Below the pieces are notes generated by a model. It had not been told where the DNA came from, did not search any database, and saw nothing but the letters and a program-made list of their open reading frames with translations. From assembly GCA_014268975.2 (NCBI GenBank), contig CP077096.1, forward strand, positions 3,323,501 to 3,387,500: 64,000 nt of DNA, read 5' to 3'. The first letter of the stretch is position 1, and every line of letters begins with the position of its first letter. Shown here piece after piece: positions 1-8,602 of this stretch. Position numbers and translations under genes: made by a program. The DNA is from Pseudomonas wayambapalatensis (GTDB lineage: Bacteria > Pseudomonadota > Gammaproteobacteria > Pseudomonadales > Pseudomonadaceae).

Positions 1-24
1 CTTCGCGATCCAGGAGGCAGTGGC

Positions 25-1464
25 ATGAGGACGCTGCTCAAGACCGGACACTACATCGATGGGCAATGGCTCAGTGGCGGCGCCACCTATCCCGTGATCA
101 ACCCGGCCACGGGCGAAACCCTGGCCCAGGTGCCGCGCGGCGGCGCCGAGGAAACCCAGGCGGCCATCGCCGCCGCCGAACGTGCCCTGCCCGCCTGGCG
201 CGGCAAGCTGGCCAAGGAACGTGCGCAGATCCTGCGCCGCTGGTCCGAACTGATGCTCGAGCAACGCGACGCTCTCGCCGCCCTGCTCAGCCGTGAGCAA
301 GGCAAGCCGCTGGCCGAAGCCAAGGGCGAAGTGGCCTATGCAGCGAGCTTTCTCGAATGGTTCGCCGAGGAAGGCCGGCGTGTGTACGGCGATATCATTC
401 CCACGCCCAAGGCCGACGCGCGGGTGCTGGTGACCAAGGAGCCGATCGGCGTGGTAGCGGCGATCACGCCATGGAACTTCCCCCTGGCGATGGTCACCCG
501 CAAGGTCGGCCCAGCCCTGGCGGCCGGCTGCACGCTGATCCTCAAGCCCTCCGAAGAGACGCCGCTGTCAGCCTTCGCCCTGGCGCTGCTGGCCGAGCAG
601 GCCGGCGTACCGGCAGGTGTGTTCAACATCGTTTCCGGCGACGCCCCGGCCATCGGCGGCGCGCTGCAGGCCTCGACCGTGGTGCGCAAGCTGTCGTTCA
701 CCGGCTCCACCCGCACTGGCAAGCTGCTGATGCGCCAGGCCGCCGACACCTTGAAAAAGGTCTCGCTGGAGCTGGGCGGCAATGCCCCGTTCATTGTCTT
801 CGACGACGCCGACCTCGACGCCGCCGTACGCGGGGCCATGGCCTCGAAGTTCCGCAATACCGGGCAGACCTGCGTGTGTGTCAACCGCTTCTATATCCAG
901 GACGGTGTGTACGAAGCCTTCACCCGCAAGCTTGCCGAAGCCGTGCAAGCCTTGCGCGTCGGTGATGCGCTGCAGGGCGAGACCGAGCAAGGCCCGCTGA
1001 TCAACGCTGCGGCGCTGGCCAAGGTGGAGCAGCACGTGGGCGACGCGCTCGAGCACGGCGCGCGCCTGCTCTGTGGTGGCCGTCGGCATGCGTTGGGCGG
1101 CACTTTCTACGAGCCGACAGTGCTGACCGAAGCCACGGCGGACATGCTGATCGCCAGCGAGGAGACCTTCGGCCCCGTGGCGGCATGCCTGCGCTTCCAG
1201 GACGAGGCCCAGGTCCTGCGCCTGGCCAACGACACGCCCTATGGCCTGTCGGCGTACTTCTACAGCCGCGACATCGGCCGCGTCTGGCGCATGGCCGAGG
1301 GCCTGGAGGCCGGGATCGTCGGGGTCAACGAAGGGATCATCTCCACCGAGGTAGCGCCCTTTGGTGGCATCAAGGAGTCGGGCATGGGCCGTGAAGGCTC
1401 CAAGTACGGCCTGGAGGACTACCTGGAGATCAAGTACGTGCTGATGGGTGGACTGAACAGCTGA
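25..1464 (+). CDS. NAD(P)-dependent aldehyde dehydrogenase, succinate-semialdehyde dehydrogenase type
   Basis: 479-aa cytosolic aldehyde dehydrogenase that oxidises a semialdehyde to its acid. The sequence shows the Rossmann-domain PWNFPL motif, the general-base region LELGGNAPF and the catalytic stretch GQTCVCVNR, in which C283 is the nucleophile. The second Cys two residues on (C285) is typical of GabD/SSADH enzymes and can form a redox-sensitive disulphide in some members. Length is normal for GabD (about 480). The start is fixed by AGGAG 8 bases before the ATG. The next gene on the same strand is an MFS importer about 170 bases on, across a REP pair, so transporter and dehydrogenase may share a substrate. 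The exact substrate is unknown. Family is certain; the SSADH label is probable. Confidence 0.85.
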   Translation: MRTLLKTGHYIDGQWLSGGATYPVINPATGETLAQVPRGGAEETQAAIAAAERALPAWRGKLAKERAQILRRWSELMLEQRDALAALLSREQGKPLAEAKGEVAYAASFLEWFAEEGRRVYGDIIPTPKADARVLVTKEPIGVVAAITPWNFPLAMVTRKVGPALAAGCTLILKPSEETPLSAFALALLAEQAGVPAGVFNIVSGDAPAIGGALQASTVVRKLSFTGSTRTGKLLMRQAADTLKKVSLELGGNAPFIVFDDADLDAAVRGAMASKFRNTGQTCVCVNRFYIQDGVYEAFTRKLAEAVQALRVGDALQGETEQGPLINAAALAKVEQHVGDALEHGARLLCGGRRHALGGTFYEPTVLTEATADMLIASEETFGPVAACLRFQDEAQVLRLANDTPYGLSAYFYSRDIGRVWRMAEGLEAGIVGVNEGIISTEVAPFGGIKESGMGREGSKYGLEDYLEIKYVLMGGLNS

Positions 1465-1520
1465 CCCTGCCTTTGTAGGAGCAACTGTCTTGCTCAAAAT
1501 CTAAAGGCCAGCCCAATCCC

Positions 1521-1592
1521 TGTGGGAGCGGGCTTGCCCGCGAATGCAATAGTGACGGCACCGACGCATTCGCGGGCCAGCCCGCTCCTACG
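1521..1592. repeat. REP pair, P. putida type
   Basis: Two inverted copies of the element GGGAGCGGGCTTGCCCGCGA and its reverse complement face each other at 1521-1547 and 1566-1592, separated by an 18-base spacer. Such pairs are dispersed between genes in P. putida-group genomes. The pair lies between the dehydrogenase and the MFS gene and could end or stabilise the upstream message. Related pairs occur near 40.1 and 47.2 kb. Confidence 0.9.
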
Positions 1593-1638
1593 AGGACCGC
1601 AACGCACCTGACCCAAACAATAACAACGAGGTGTCAAC

Positions 1639-2988
1639 ATGACGGGACAGACAGTCAAGATCGACGACCTGCCGATCGGACGTTTTCATATCAAGATCGC
1701 CGGCCTGACCTTCGGCGCGCATTTCACCGACGGCTATATCCTCGGCCTGATCGGTATCGCCTTCACCCTGATCAATCCGCAGATGCAGTTGAGCCCGTTA
1801 TGGCAGGGGCTGATCGGCGCCTCGGCGTTGCTCGGGCTTTTCCTGGGCAGCCTGTTCTTCGGCTGGATCTCCGACCGACTGGGACGCCAGAAGATTTTCC
1901 TGATCAGTTTCGTGCTCATCACCCTCGCCTCGGTGATGCAGTTCTTCGTCGAGACGGCAACGCAACTGTTCCTTTGCCGGGTACTGATCGGCATTGGGCT
2001 TGGCGGCGACTTCAGCGTCGGCCACGCCATGCTTGCCGAGTTCTCGCCGCGCAAGCACCGTGGCGTGCTGCTGGGCTCGTTCAGCGTGATCTGGACCTTC
2101 GGTTATGTCGCCGCAACCTTCGTCGGCACGGCCCTGCTGCCGCTGGGCGACGATGCCTGGCGCTGGATGCTGGCGTCCTCGGCCATTCCGGCAGCAATGA
2201 TCCTCATCGCCCGTATCGGCACGCCGGAATCGCCACGCTGGCTGATGCACCAGGGCCGCGCCGAGGAAGCCCGCGCCATCGTACGCAAGCACCTGGGCGC
2301 CAACGTGGTACTCGACGACGAAGTCGCCCGGCCCAGCCACAGCGGTTTCGCCGCCCTGTTCAGCCGTGAATACCGCAAGCGCACGGCGTTCAACTGCCTG
2401 TTCTTCATCTGCATCGTCATGCCTTACTTCGCCATCTACACCTTCCTGCCAGCGATCCTGCAGAAGATGGGGCTGGCCGAAGGCTTCGGCACCGAGATGA
2501 TGCTCAATGCCCTGCTGATCGTCGGCGCACTGCTGGGGATCTGGTGCACCATCAAATTCAGCCGCCGCGGCTTTCTGATCAACAGCTTCCTGATCCTGGC
2601 GGCGGCGCTGTTCCTGATGGTGCTGATGCCCAGCAGCATGGCCTGGGCGATGGTGGCGCTGTTCGGACTGTTCACCCTGGTGCTGTCAGCGGTGAGCAAC
2701 CTGGTCGGTGTGTATCCGGCCGAGAGCTTCCCCACCGAAGTGCGCGCCAGCGGCATCGGCTTGGCCACCGCAGCAAGCCGGCTGGGATCGGCGATCAGTA
2801 CCTTCCTGCTACCGGTGAGCGTGGCCGGGATCGGCCTGAATCCGACCATGGCGATCCTCGCCGGGATCCTGCTGTTCGGGGCACTGGTGTCGATGGCCTG
2901 GGCGCCGGAAACCAAGAGCCTGTCGTTGGCCGAGGCCTGTCGTGGGGAGGAGAACCCTGCGCCCGCGGGCAAGGTGGCGGCGGCCTGA
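1639..2988 (+). CDS. MFS transporter, sugar/organic acid porter type
   Basis: 449-aa inner-membrane protein of the major facilitator superfamily with about 12 hydrophobic segments. The cytoplasmic loop GWISDRLGRQK matches the MFS signature between helices 2 and 3, and PESPRWL after helix 6 is typical of the sugar-porter/metabolite:H+ symporter families. This points to uptake of a small acid or sugar rather than drug export. GAGG precedes the ATG by about 8 bases. It lies downstream of a GabD-like dehydrogenase, so a shared catabolic substrate is possible, but no regulator gene adjoins. Substrate unknown. Confidence 0.8.
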   Translation: MTGQTVKIDDLPIGRFHIKIAGLTFGAHFTDGYILGLIGIAFTLINPQMQLSPLWQGLIGASALLGLFLGSLFFGWISDRLGRQKIFLISFVLITLASVMQFFVETATQLFLCRVLIGIGLGGDFSVGHAMLAEFSPRKHRGVLLGSFSVIWTFGYVAATFVGTALLPLGDDAWRWMLASSAIPAAMILIARIGTPESPRWLMHQGRAEEARAIVRKHLGANVVLDDEVARPSHSGFAALFSREYRKRTAFNCLFFICIVMPYFAIYTFLPAILQKMGLAEGFGTEMMLNALLIVGALLGIWCTIKFSRRGFLINSFLILAAALFLMVLMPSSMAWAMVALFGLFTLVLSAVSNLVGVYPAESFPTEVRASGIGLATAASRLGSAISTFLLPVSVAGIGLNPTMAILAGILLFGALVSMAWAPETKSLSLAEACRGEENPAPAGKVAAA

Positions 2989-3112
2989 TCGGGCAGTGTC
3001 GCTGTTTCGCGGGCAAGTCACAGCCCTCCCGGGAGCAAGGCCGGTGTGAGGGAATCCGCAGCGAAGCGCAGGGCCGGATGATCGGCTGTTGCAGGAACAG
3101 CATGCTCGTTTA

Positions 3113-3574
3113 TCACGGCTCGCGCCTGTCATCTTCAGAGCTGACATCGTCGGTCCACGGCTCGCCGTCCAACGGTGCCGAGCGAGCCAGCTCAGCCTCG
3201 TCCAGGCCAATGCCGCCACCGATCTCGTGAGCGTCTACCTGACGCAGAGTCTGGTCGGCAGGTCTGCTACCGCTGCCAGGCTCATGCGGATCACGAGCAC
3301 CGGTTTCATCGAACAGCGTGTCCGGGCTCAGATCGTCCAGGGTGACATTGTCCTCGTGCAGGCTGTCGCTCAAGGCCTCGCCACCGGTCATGCCGCTTTC
3401 GGCAACACGTCGGGGCGGATAGTCCTCGGCGATCTCACGCGCCGGACGCTCGTCGCCGACACGCCCCTGGCGTTCATCGCGGCGCTCACTGAAATCCAGC
3501 TCGTGGACGCTTCCCATGCGGTCTTCGGTGTCATCGATCTCGACCTGCGGTCTTGGGTCATCAGGTGTAGGCAT
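3113..3574 (-). CDS. Small acidic hydrophilic hypothetical protein
   Basis: 153 aa, strongly charged, rich in Asp, Glu and Arg, with no signal peptide, membrane segment or recognisable motif. It is probably largely disordered and soluble. GGAG stands 7 bases before the ATG. It is divergent from ligD, with 154 bases between the two starts. That position at the head of a repair/stress island suggests a stress-related role, as for other small hydrophilic proteins of stationary phase, but this is inference only. The codon-position pattern and RBS support a real gene; function is not recognised. Confidence 0.65.
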   Translation of the reverse strand: MPTPDDPRPQVEIDDTEDRMGSVHELDFSERRDERQGRVGDERPAREIAEDYPPRRVAESGMTGGEALSDSLHEDNVTLDDLSPDTLFDETGARDPHEPGSGSRPADQTLRQVDAHEIGGGIGLDEAELARSAPLDGEPWTDDVSSEDDRREP

Positions 3575-3728
3575 GAGTGTTCTCCGATTGGGGGCTTCAC
3601 TCGGTCGACTCCCACACAGGGAAATGATTCATAGTTTCTTGCTACGCCCTGCTCCGCGCTTTTATTGAACTCCGCGCAGTATCGCCGCCTCCCAATCTTG
3701 AGACCCGCGAACCCTCCCGGAGCCCGCC

Positions 3729-6200
3729 ATGGCCAAGCCCCTGCAGGAGTACCATCGCAAGCGCGACTTCAACGCCACCTCCGAACCGCTAGGCAAACAC
3801 GCCAAGCCACGCTCGGCGCACGCGCTGCAGTACTGCATCCAGAAACACGACGCCAGCCACCTGCACTACGACTTGCGCCTGGAACTCGACGGCACCTTGA
3901 AAAGCTGGGCAATCCCCAAGGGGCCCTCCCTGGACCCCAAGGTCCGGCGCCTGGCAGTGCATGTCGAGGATCACCCGCTGGACTACGCCAACTTCGAAGG
4001 GCACATCCCGGAGGGTCACTACGGCGCTGGCGATGTGATCGTCTGGGACCGGGGCATCTGGGAACCCGAAGGCGACCCGCGTCAAGCCTATGCCAAGGGC
4101 AAGCTGCGCTTTCGCCTGCAGGGCGAGAAACTGTCGGGGGTCTGGAACCTGTTCCGCACCCAGCTGGCCGGCAAGAAGGAGCAATGGATGCTGGTCAAGT
4201 CCGGTGACGGGCGGGCACGCAGCGAAGCCGAATACAGCATCGTCGAAGCCCTGCCGGACAGCGTCCTCAGCGAGCGCAGTCTGCCGCCAAGGCGTCCGGC
4301 CAAGACAACCTCCGCCAGCCCGCGCAAGCACAAGGCCCGCGCCAAAGCCCTGCCCGACAAGCTCCAGCCGCAACTGGCCACCTTGGTCGATTCCCCCCCC
4401 AGCGGCGACTGGCGCTATGAAGTCAAGTTTGATGGCTACCGCATCCTCGCGCGCATCGACGGCGACGACGTGCGCCTGTTCACCCGCAATGGCCACGACT
4501 GGAGTGCGAAGATGCCCCGTCAGGTCGAGGCGCTCAAGGCGCTCGGGCTCGACGCCGCGTGGCTGGATGGCGAAATGGTGGTGGTCGATGACAACGGCGT
4601 CGCCGATTTCCAGGCGTTGCAGAATGCCTTCGACACCGAGCACGACGAACGCATCACCTATTACCTGTTCGACCTGCCCTGGCTGGGGAGCGAGGACCTG
4701 CGCGAACTGCCGCTACAGGCACGTCGCGCCACCTTGGCCCGGCTGCTGGAAGACAACGCATCGCCGGTGCTCAGGTACTCCGCAGACTTCGAGGAGCCGG
4801 TCGACTCGCTGCTCGACAGCGCCTGTCGCCTGGAGCTGGAGGGCCTGATCGGCAAACGCGCCGACAGCCCCTACGTGGGCCGACGCAGCAGCGACTGGGT
4901 CAAGCTCAAGTGCAAGCAGCGCCAGGAATTCGTGATCGTCGGCTACACCGACCCCAAGGGCAGCCGTCACGGCTTCGGCGCCCTGCTGCTGGCCCTGCAT
5001 GACCACGATAGCGGCCAGTTGCGCTACGTCGGCAAGGTCGGCACCGGCTTCAGCGCCGCCACCCTGGACAGCATCCTCGCTCGCCTCAAGCCGCTGCGGA
5101 CCGCCAAAGCGCCGTTGCCCAGCCCACCCACCGGCGCCGAAGCCCGAGGCGTGCACTGGCTCAAGCCTCATCTGCTGGCCGAAGTGGCCTATGCCCAGAT
5201 GACCCGCGAAGGCATCGTGCGCCACGCGGTGTTCCACGGCCTGCGCGACGACAAGCCCGCCACCGCCATCGACCTGGAGAAAGCGATGCCCGCCAAGCGC
5301 GCAGCACAGCCACAACCGAAGGCGCCGGGCAGCCTGCGCCTGACCCACCCCGACCGCGTGGTTGACGCAACCATCGGTGCAACCAAGCGCCAGGTCGCCG
5401 AGTACTACGCCCAGGTCGCCGAGTGGCTGCTGCCTCAGCTCAAGGATCGGCCCGTCGCCCTGGTCCGGGCACCGGATGGCCTGGCTGGCGAGTTGTTCTT
5501 CCAGAAGAATGCCGGCCAGCTGCACATTCCCAAGGTGCTCAGCTACAGCAAGGCCCAGGCCGGCCAGGCGGCCATGGTGCTCAACCGCGCCGACAGCCTG
5601 CTCGGCGCGGTGCAGATGAATACCCTCGAACTGCACACCTGGAACGCCACCAACAAAGACTTCGACAAGCCCGACCGCTTCGTGCTCGACCTCGACCCAG
5701 ACCCCGCGCTGCCCTGGAAAGCCATGCTCGAGGCCACGCAACTGACCCTGACCCTGCTCGATGAGCTGGGCCTGAAGGTGTTTCTCAAGACCAGTGGCGG
5801 CAAGGGGATACACCTGGTCGTGCCGCTGACCCGGCGTGCGGGCTGGGACGAGGTAAAGGATTTCAGCCATGCCTTGGTCGAGCACATGGCCGCGCTGTTC
5901 CCTGATCGCCTCAGTGCCGTTTCCGGCCCGAAGAATCGGGTCGGGCGGATCTTCATCGACTACCTGCGCAACGGCAAGGGCGCCACCACCGTAGCGGCTT
6001 ATTCGCTGCGCGCTCGCGAAGGCCTGCCGGTTTCGGTGCCGATCTGGCGCGAAGAGCTGAGCCAGCTCAAAGGCGCTGACCAATGGAATATCGGCAACCT
6101 GCACGAGCGTCTTGCACAGGTCGACGACCCTTGGTCCGAAATGGCCAGGACCCGCCAATCCATCACCGCGCGCATGCGCAAGCAACTGGGAATCGAGTGA
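3729..6200 (+). CDS. ligD: Multifunctional ATP-dependent DNA ligase LigD (non-homologous end joining)
   Basis: 823 aa, close to the 840 aa of the P. aeruginosa enzyme, with domains in the Pseudomonas order. Residues about 1-170 are the 3'-phosphoesterase, with H40, H46, D48, R50 and H82 in the expected metal/active-site pattern. Residues about 210-520 are the ligase, with the motif I lysine K233 in EVKFDGYR. Residues about 540-823 are the archaeo-eukaryotic primase-like polymerase, with the metal-binding DLDPD at 654-658 and SGGKGIHLVVPL. With Ku it repairs double-strand breaks by processing, filling and sealing ends. GGAG precedes the ATG. The gene ends 15 bases before the ACAD-like gene, so the two are probably cotranscribed; ku lies 2.4 kb downstream on the other strand. 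Confidence 0.97.
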   Translation: MAKPLQEYHRKRDFNATSEPLGKHAKPRSAHALQYCIQKHDASHLHYDLRLELDGTLKSWAIPKGPSLDPKVRRLAVHVEDHPLDYANFEGHIPEGHYGAGDVIVWDRGIWEPEGDPRQAYAKGKLRFRLQGEKLSGVWNLFRTQLAGKKEQWMLVKSGDGRARSEAEYSIVEALPDSVLSERSLPPRRPAKTTSASPRKHKARAKALPDKLQPQLATLVDSPPSGDWRYEVKFDGYRILARIDGDDVRLFTRNGHDWSAKMPRQVEALKALGLDAAWLDGEMVVVDDNGVADFQALQNAFDTEHDERITYYLFDLPWLGSEDLRELPLQARRATLARLLEDNASPVLRYSADFEEPVDSLLDSACRLELEGLIGKRADSPYVGRRSSDWVKLKCKQRQEFVIVGYTDPKGSRHGFGALLLALHDHDSGQLRYVGKVGTGFSAATLDSILARLKPLRTAKAPLPSPPTGAEARGVHWLKPHLLAEVAYAQMTREGIVRHAVFHGLRDDKPATAIDLEKAMPAKRAAQPQPKAPGSLRLTHPDRVVDATIGATKRQVAEYYAQVAEWLLPQLKDRPVALVRAPDGLAGELFFQKNAGQLHIPKVLSYSKAQAGQAAMVLNRADSLLGAVQMNTLELHTWNATNKDFDKPDRFVLDLDPDPALPWKAMLEATQLTLTLLDELGLKVFLKTSGGKGIHLVVPLTRRAGWDEVKDFSHALVEHMAALFPDRLSAVSGPKNRVGRIFIDYLRNGKGATTVAAYSLRAREGLPVSVPIWREELSQLKGADQWNIGNLHERLAQVDDPWSEMARTRQSITARMRKQLGIE

Positions 6201-6215
6201 AGGAGCGCCAAGCCG

Positions 6216-7256
6216 ATGAGCACCGCCCATGACTTCGACCGGGTCCGCCTCGATCACCTGTTGCGCCCTTTCAGCGCGCGACGGCAGGCGATCGATCTCG
6301 ACACCCAGCTACCAGAGCTGCTGCACATGCTGCAGGCCGATCACCTCGACCGCCTGCCGCTGCCGGGCCAGGGCTGTACCCTGGAACGCTGGAGGATCCT
6401 GGCGCGGGTCGCCGGCTGCGACCTGGCCCTGGCCAAGCTCTACGAGGGCCATACGGACGCCCTGGCGATCCTCAGTGAATGCGCCGCCGAGCACCACGCC
6501 GACGACGGGATCTGGGGCGTGTGGGCTGCCGAACCACCGGATGCTCGCACCCGCATCGTCGCCCGGGACGGCGACCAGGTTCGCCTGCAAGGCCGCAAAG
6601 CCTGGTGTTCGGGGGCATTGCAGATCGATCGCGCGCTGGTGACCGCCTGGGACGACGTGCAGCCACAGTTGGTGGCCATCGAGCTCTCCCATCCCAGCCA
6701 GCGCATTCAGGCCGAGCACTGGCAGGCCGTTGGCATGGCCACCACCACCAGCGTCACCCTCGAGTTCGATGATTCGCCGGGGCTGGCCATCGGCGCGCCC
6801 GGCCAATACCTGTCCCGCCCGGGATTCTGGCAAGGCGGCGCGGGCATTGCCGCCTGCTGGTATGGCGCAGCCGAAGCCTTGGCGGACTACCTGCGCGAAC
6901 ACTGCGTCAAACCCCGACCCGACCCACACGCCGATGCCCACTTGGGCGCGGTCGACGCCGTCTTGTTCGGCGCCCGCGCCGCCCTGCGCGAATGCGCTGC
7001 CTGGATCGATCGGCACCCCCATGACGATGCCAGTTTCCAGGTGCGCCGCACCCGCGCTCAGGTCGAGCATGCGGTCGAGCAGGTCATCTGGCATGTCGGC
7101 CGAGCGCTGGGCGCCACGCCGTTCTGTCGCAACAGCCATTTCGCCCGGCTCAGCGCCGACCTGCCGGTATACCTGCGTCAAAGTCACGCTGAGCGCGACC
7201 TCGCCGAGCTGGGCCAGCAGCTGACCGGCATGCCGGCAGGCGCATGGCAACTATGA
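6216..7256 (+). CDS. Acyl-CoA dehydrogenase-like flavoprotein
   Basis: 346 aa resembling acyl-CoA/acyl-ACP dehydrogenases but short (usual length about 380) and without an obvious standard catalytic Glu motif. The central beta-domain is recognisable by GVWAAEPP and GRKAWCSGA, and the GFWQGGAGIAACWYGAAEAL stretch opens the helical C-terminal domain. It would bind FAD and an acyl thioester, or act as a related monooxygenase. It starts 15 bases after ligD and is followed by a NodS-like methyltransferase and a family 2 glycosyltransferase. Its stop overlaps, as ATGA, the start of what looks like a deleted gene. The reaction is unknown; the fold assignment is fairly safe. Confidence 0.75.
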   Translation: MSTAHDFDRVRLDHLLRPFSARRQAIDLDTQLPELLHMLQADHLDRLPLPGQGCTLERWRILARVAGCDLALAKLYEGHTDALAILSECAAEHHADDGIWGVWAAEPPDARTRIVARDGDQVRLQGRKAWCSGALQIDRALVTAWDDVQPQLVAIELSHPSQRIQAEHWQAVGMATTTSVTLEFDDSPGLAIGAPGQYLSRPGFWQGGAGIAACWYGAAEALADYLREHCVKPRPDPHADAHLGAVDAVLFGARAALRECAAWIDRHPHDDASFQVRRTRAQVEHAVEQVIWHVGRALGATPFCRNSHFARLSADLPVYLRQSHAERDLAELGQQLTGMPAGAWQL

Positions 7257-7329
7257 GCCAGCACCTGATTCAGGCAGCCACCGGCTGCATCCCTTGCAAC
7301 CGTTCCTGCCCGCAATGGAGTCACCATGA
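7253..7329 (+). pseudogene. Deletion scar of a gene between the ACAD-like and methyltransferase genes
   Basis: The 69-base gap holds both ends of a lost reading frame. An ATG at 7253 overlaps the ACAD-like stop as ATGA and opens with MSQHLIQ. In another frame the sequence reads SHRLHPLQPFLPAMESP and stops with a TGA at 7327-7329 that overlaps the methyltransferase ATG as ATGA. Coupling of this kind at both edges is what an in-operon gene would leave after an internal, out-of-frame deletion. In related pseudomonads a PIG-L-type N-acetylglucosamine deacetylase gene often stands here (from memory). That identity is inference. Confidence 0.45.
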
Positions 7330-7925
7330 GCCTCGATGCGCAGTATTTCGCCAACCTGTATGCCGACAACGATGACCCATGGGCCTTTCGTACCCGCTGG
7401 TACGAACGGCGCAAGCGCGACCTGACCCTGGCCAGCCTGCCCCGCCAGTGCTACGAGCGTGTGTTCGAGCCGGCGTGCGCCAACGGCGAGCTCAGCGTGC
7501 TGCTGGCCGAGCGCTGCGCCGACCTGCTGTGCCAGGACATCGACGCCACCGCCGTGGCACTGGCCCGCCAGCGCTTGGCGGGAGTGACCCATGCCTGCGT
7601 CGAGCAAGGGCACCTGCCGGGCGACTGGCCCAGCGGACAATTCGACCTGATCGTGCTGAGCGAAATCGGCTACTACCTGGACCCCACCGACTGGCTGCAG
7701 GTGATCGAGCAATCGGTGGCCAGCCTGACCTATGACGGCGGCCTGCTGGTGTGCCACTGGCGCCATCCCATCGCCGGTTGCCCTCAGGATGGGCGTGAGG
7801 TCCACGCTCTGCTTGCCCGGCATTTGCCGCTGTATCCGCTGTTGCGCCACGAAGAGGCGGATTTCCTGCTCGAATACTGGTCGTGCCAACCCAGCGTCGT
7901 AGACCTGGACGAGACTTGCCCATGA
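7326..7925 (+). CDS. NodS-like class I SAM-dependent methyltransferase
   Basis: 199 aa. The N-terminal DPWAFRTRWYERRKRD stretch is characteristic of the NodS family, whose rhizobial namesake N-methylates deacetylated chitooligosaccharides. The SAM-binding region includes VFEPACANGELSVLLAERC (motif I with an A-N-G variant of the usual glycine loop) and FDLIVLSEIGYYL (motif IV). Cytosolic, no signal peptide. The stop overlaps the start of the glycosyltransferase as ATGA, so the two are translationally coupled. Together with a probable lost deacetylase gene the set suggests modification of an amino-sugar-containing glycan or glycolipid. Family call is good; substrate unknown. Confidence 0.8.
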   Translation: MSLDAQYFANLYADNDDPWAFRTRWYERRKRDLTLASLPRQCYERVFEPACANGELSVLLAERCADLLCQDIDATAVALARQRLAGVTHACVEQGHLPGDWPSGQFDLIVLSEIGYYLDPTDWLQVIEQSVASLTYDGGLLVCHWRHPIAGCPQDGREVHALLARHLPLYPLLRHEEADFLLEYWSCQPSVVDLDETCP

Positions 7926-8584
7926 TCGCCGTCATCATTCCCGCCCACAACGAAGCCCGCCGCCTCGGGCACTGCCTGCGCGCCGTCACGCAGGCGGTGG
8001 CACGGGCCAATGCGGCGGGCCTGGTGGCCGAGGTCCTGGTGGTGCTCGATCGCTGCACCGACGCCAGCGCACGCATCGCTCGCCGTCATGGCGTGCACAC
8101 TCTTGAGCTGCAGGCCGGCAACGTCGGCATTGCCCGACGCCAGGGCGCCGAGTGGATGATCGAGCGCGGTGCGCAGTGGCTGGCCTTTACCGACGCCGAC
8201 AGTCGCGTGCCCGAGCACTGGCTGGTATCGCAGTTGCAATGGCACGCTGACGCTGTCTGCGGCACGGTGCACATCGAGCGCTGGCAGCCCTGGCAGAACG
8301 CCGCCCTGCGCCAGCTATACCGCAGCCGTTACCAAGCCCGGGACGGGCACCGGCACATCCATGGTGCCAACCTGGGCGTGTGCGCCAAGGCCTATGAGCG
8401 CGTTGGCGGATTCCAGCCATTGCCAGCCGATGAAGATGTGCAACTGGTGCTGGCCTTGGAAGCCAGTGGCGCGCAGATCGTCTGGACCGCAGCGCACAGC
8501 GTGGCCACCAGCAGTCGGCGGGACAGCCGTGCCCGCGAAGGCTTCGGCGATTATCTGAGCGCGCTGGAGGGGCTGATACGGTAG
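7922..8584 (+). CDS. Family 2 glycosyltransferase (GT-A fold)
   Basis: 220 aa when started at the ATG that overlaps the upstream stop. This start gives the typical opening MIAVIIPAHNEARRLG; a longer frame beginning at 7883 would add residues that do not belong to the family. The nucleotide-sugar site is seen in VLVVLDRCTDASA and the metal-binding DXD equivalent in LAFTDADSRVP. A third region, GGFQPLPADEDVQLVLALE, resembles the acceptor/catalytic ED motif. No membrane helix is evident, so it is cytosolic or peripheral. It is the last gene of the ligD-direction set and converges with ku, sharing a hairpin at the stop codons. Confidence 0.85.
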   Translation: MIAVIIPAHNEARRLGHCLRAVTQAVARANAAGLVAEVLVVLDRCTDASARIARRHGVHTLELQAGNVGIARRQGAEWMIERGAQWLAFTDADSRVPEHWLVSQLQWHADAVCGTVHIERWQPWQNAALRQLYRSRYQARDGHRHIHGANLGVCAKAYERVGGFQPLPADEDVQLVLALEASGAQIVWTAAHSVATSSRRDSRAREGFGDYLSALEGLIR

Positions 8585-8602
8585 GGTGCGCAACGCACCC
8601 TA
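8582..8602. terminator. Bidirectional hairpin shared by two converging genes
   Basis: The 9-base arms TAGGGTGCG and CGCACCCTA enclose a CAA loop. The left arm contains the TAG stop of the glycosyltransferase gene and the right arm the TAG stop of ku on the opposite strand. No T-run follows in either direction, so this is a weak or unusual terminator rather than a canonical one. Confidence 0.5.

Noticed and set aside
2990..3110. Possible REP element between the MFS gene and the small acidic gene
   Set aside because: Only TTTCGCGGGCAAG resembles a REP half; the rest does not pair, so at best it is a degenerate remnant.
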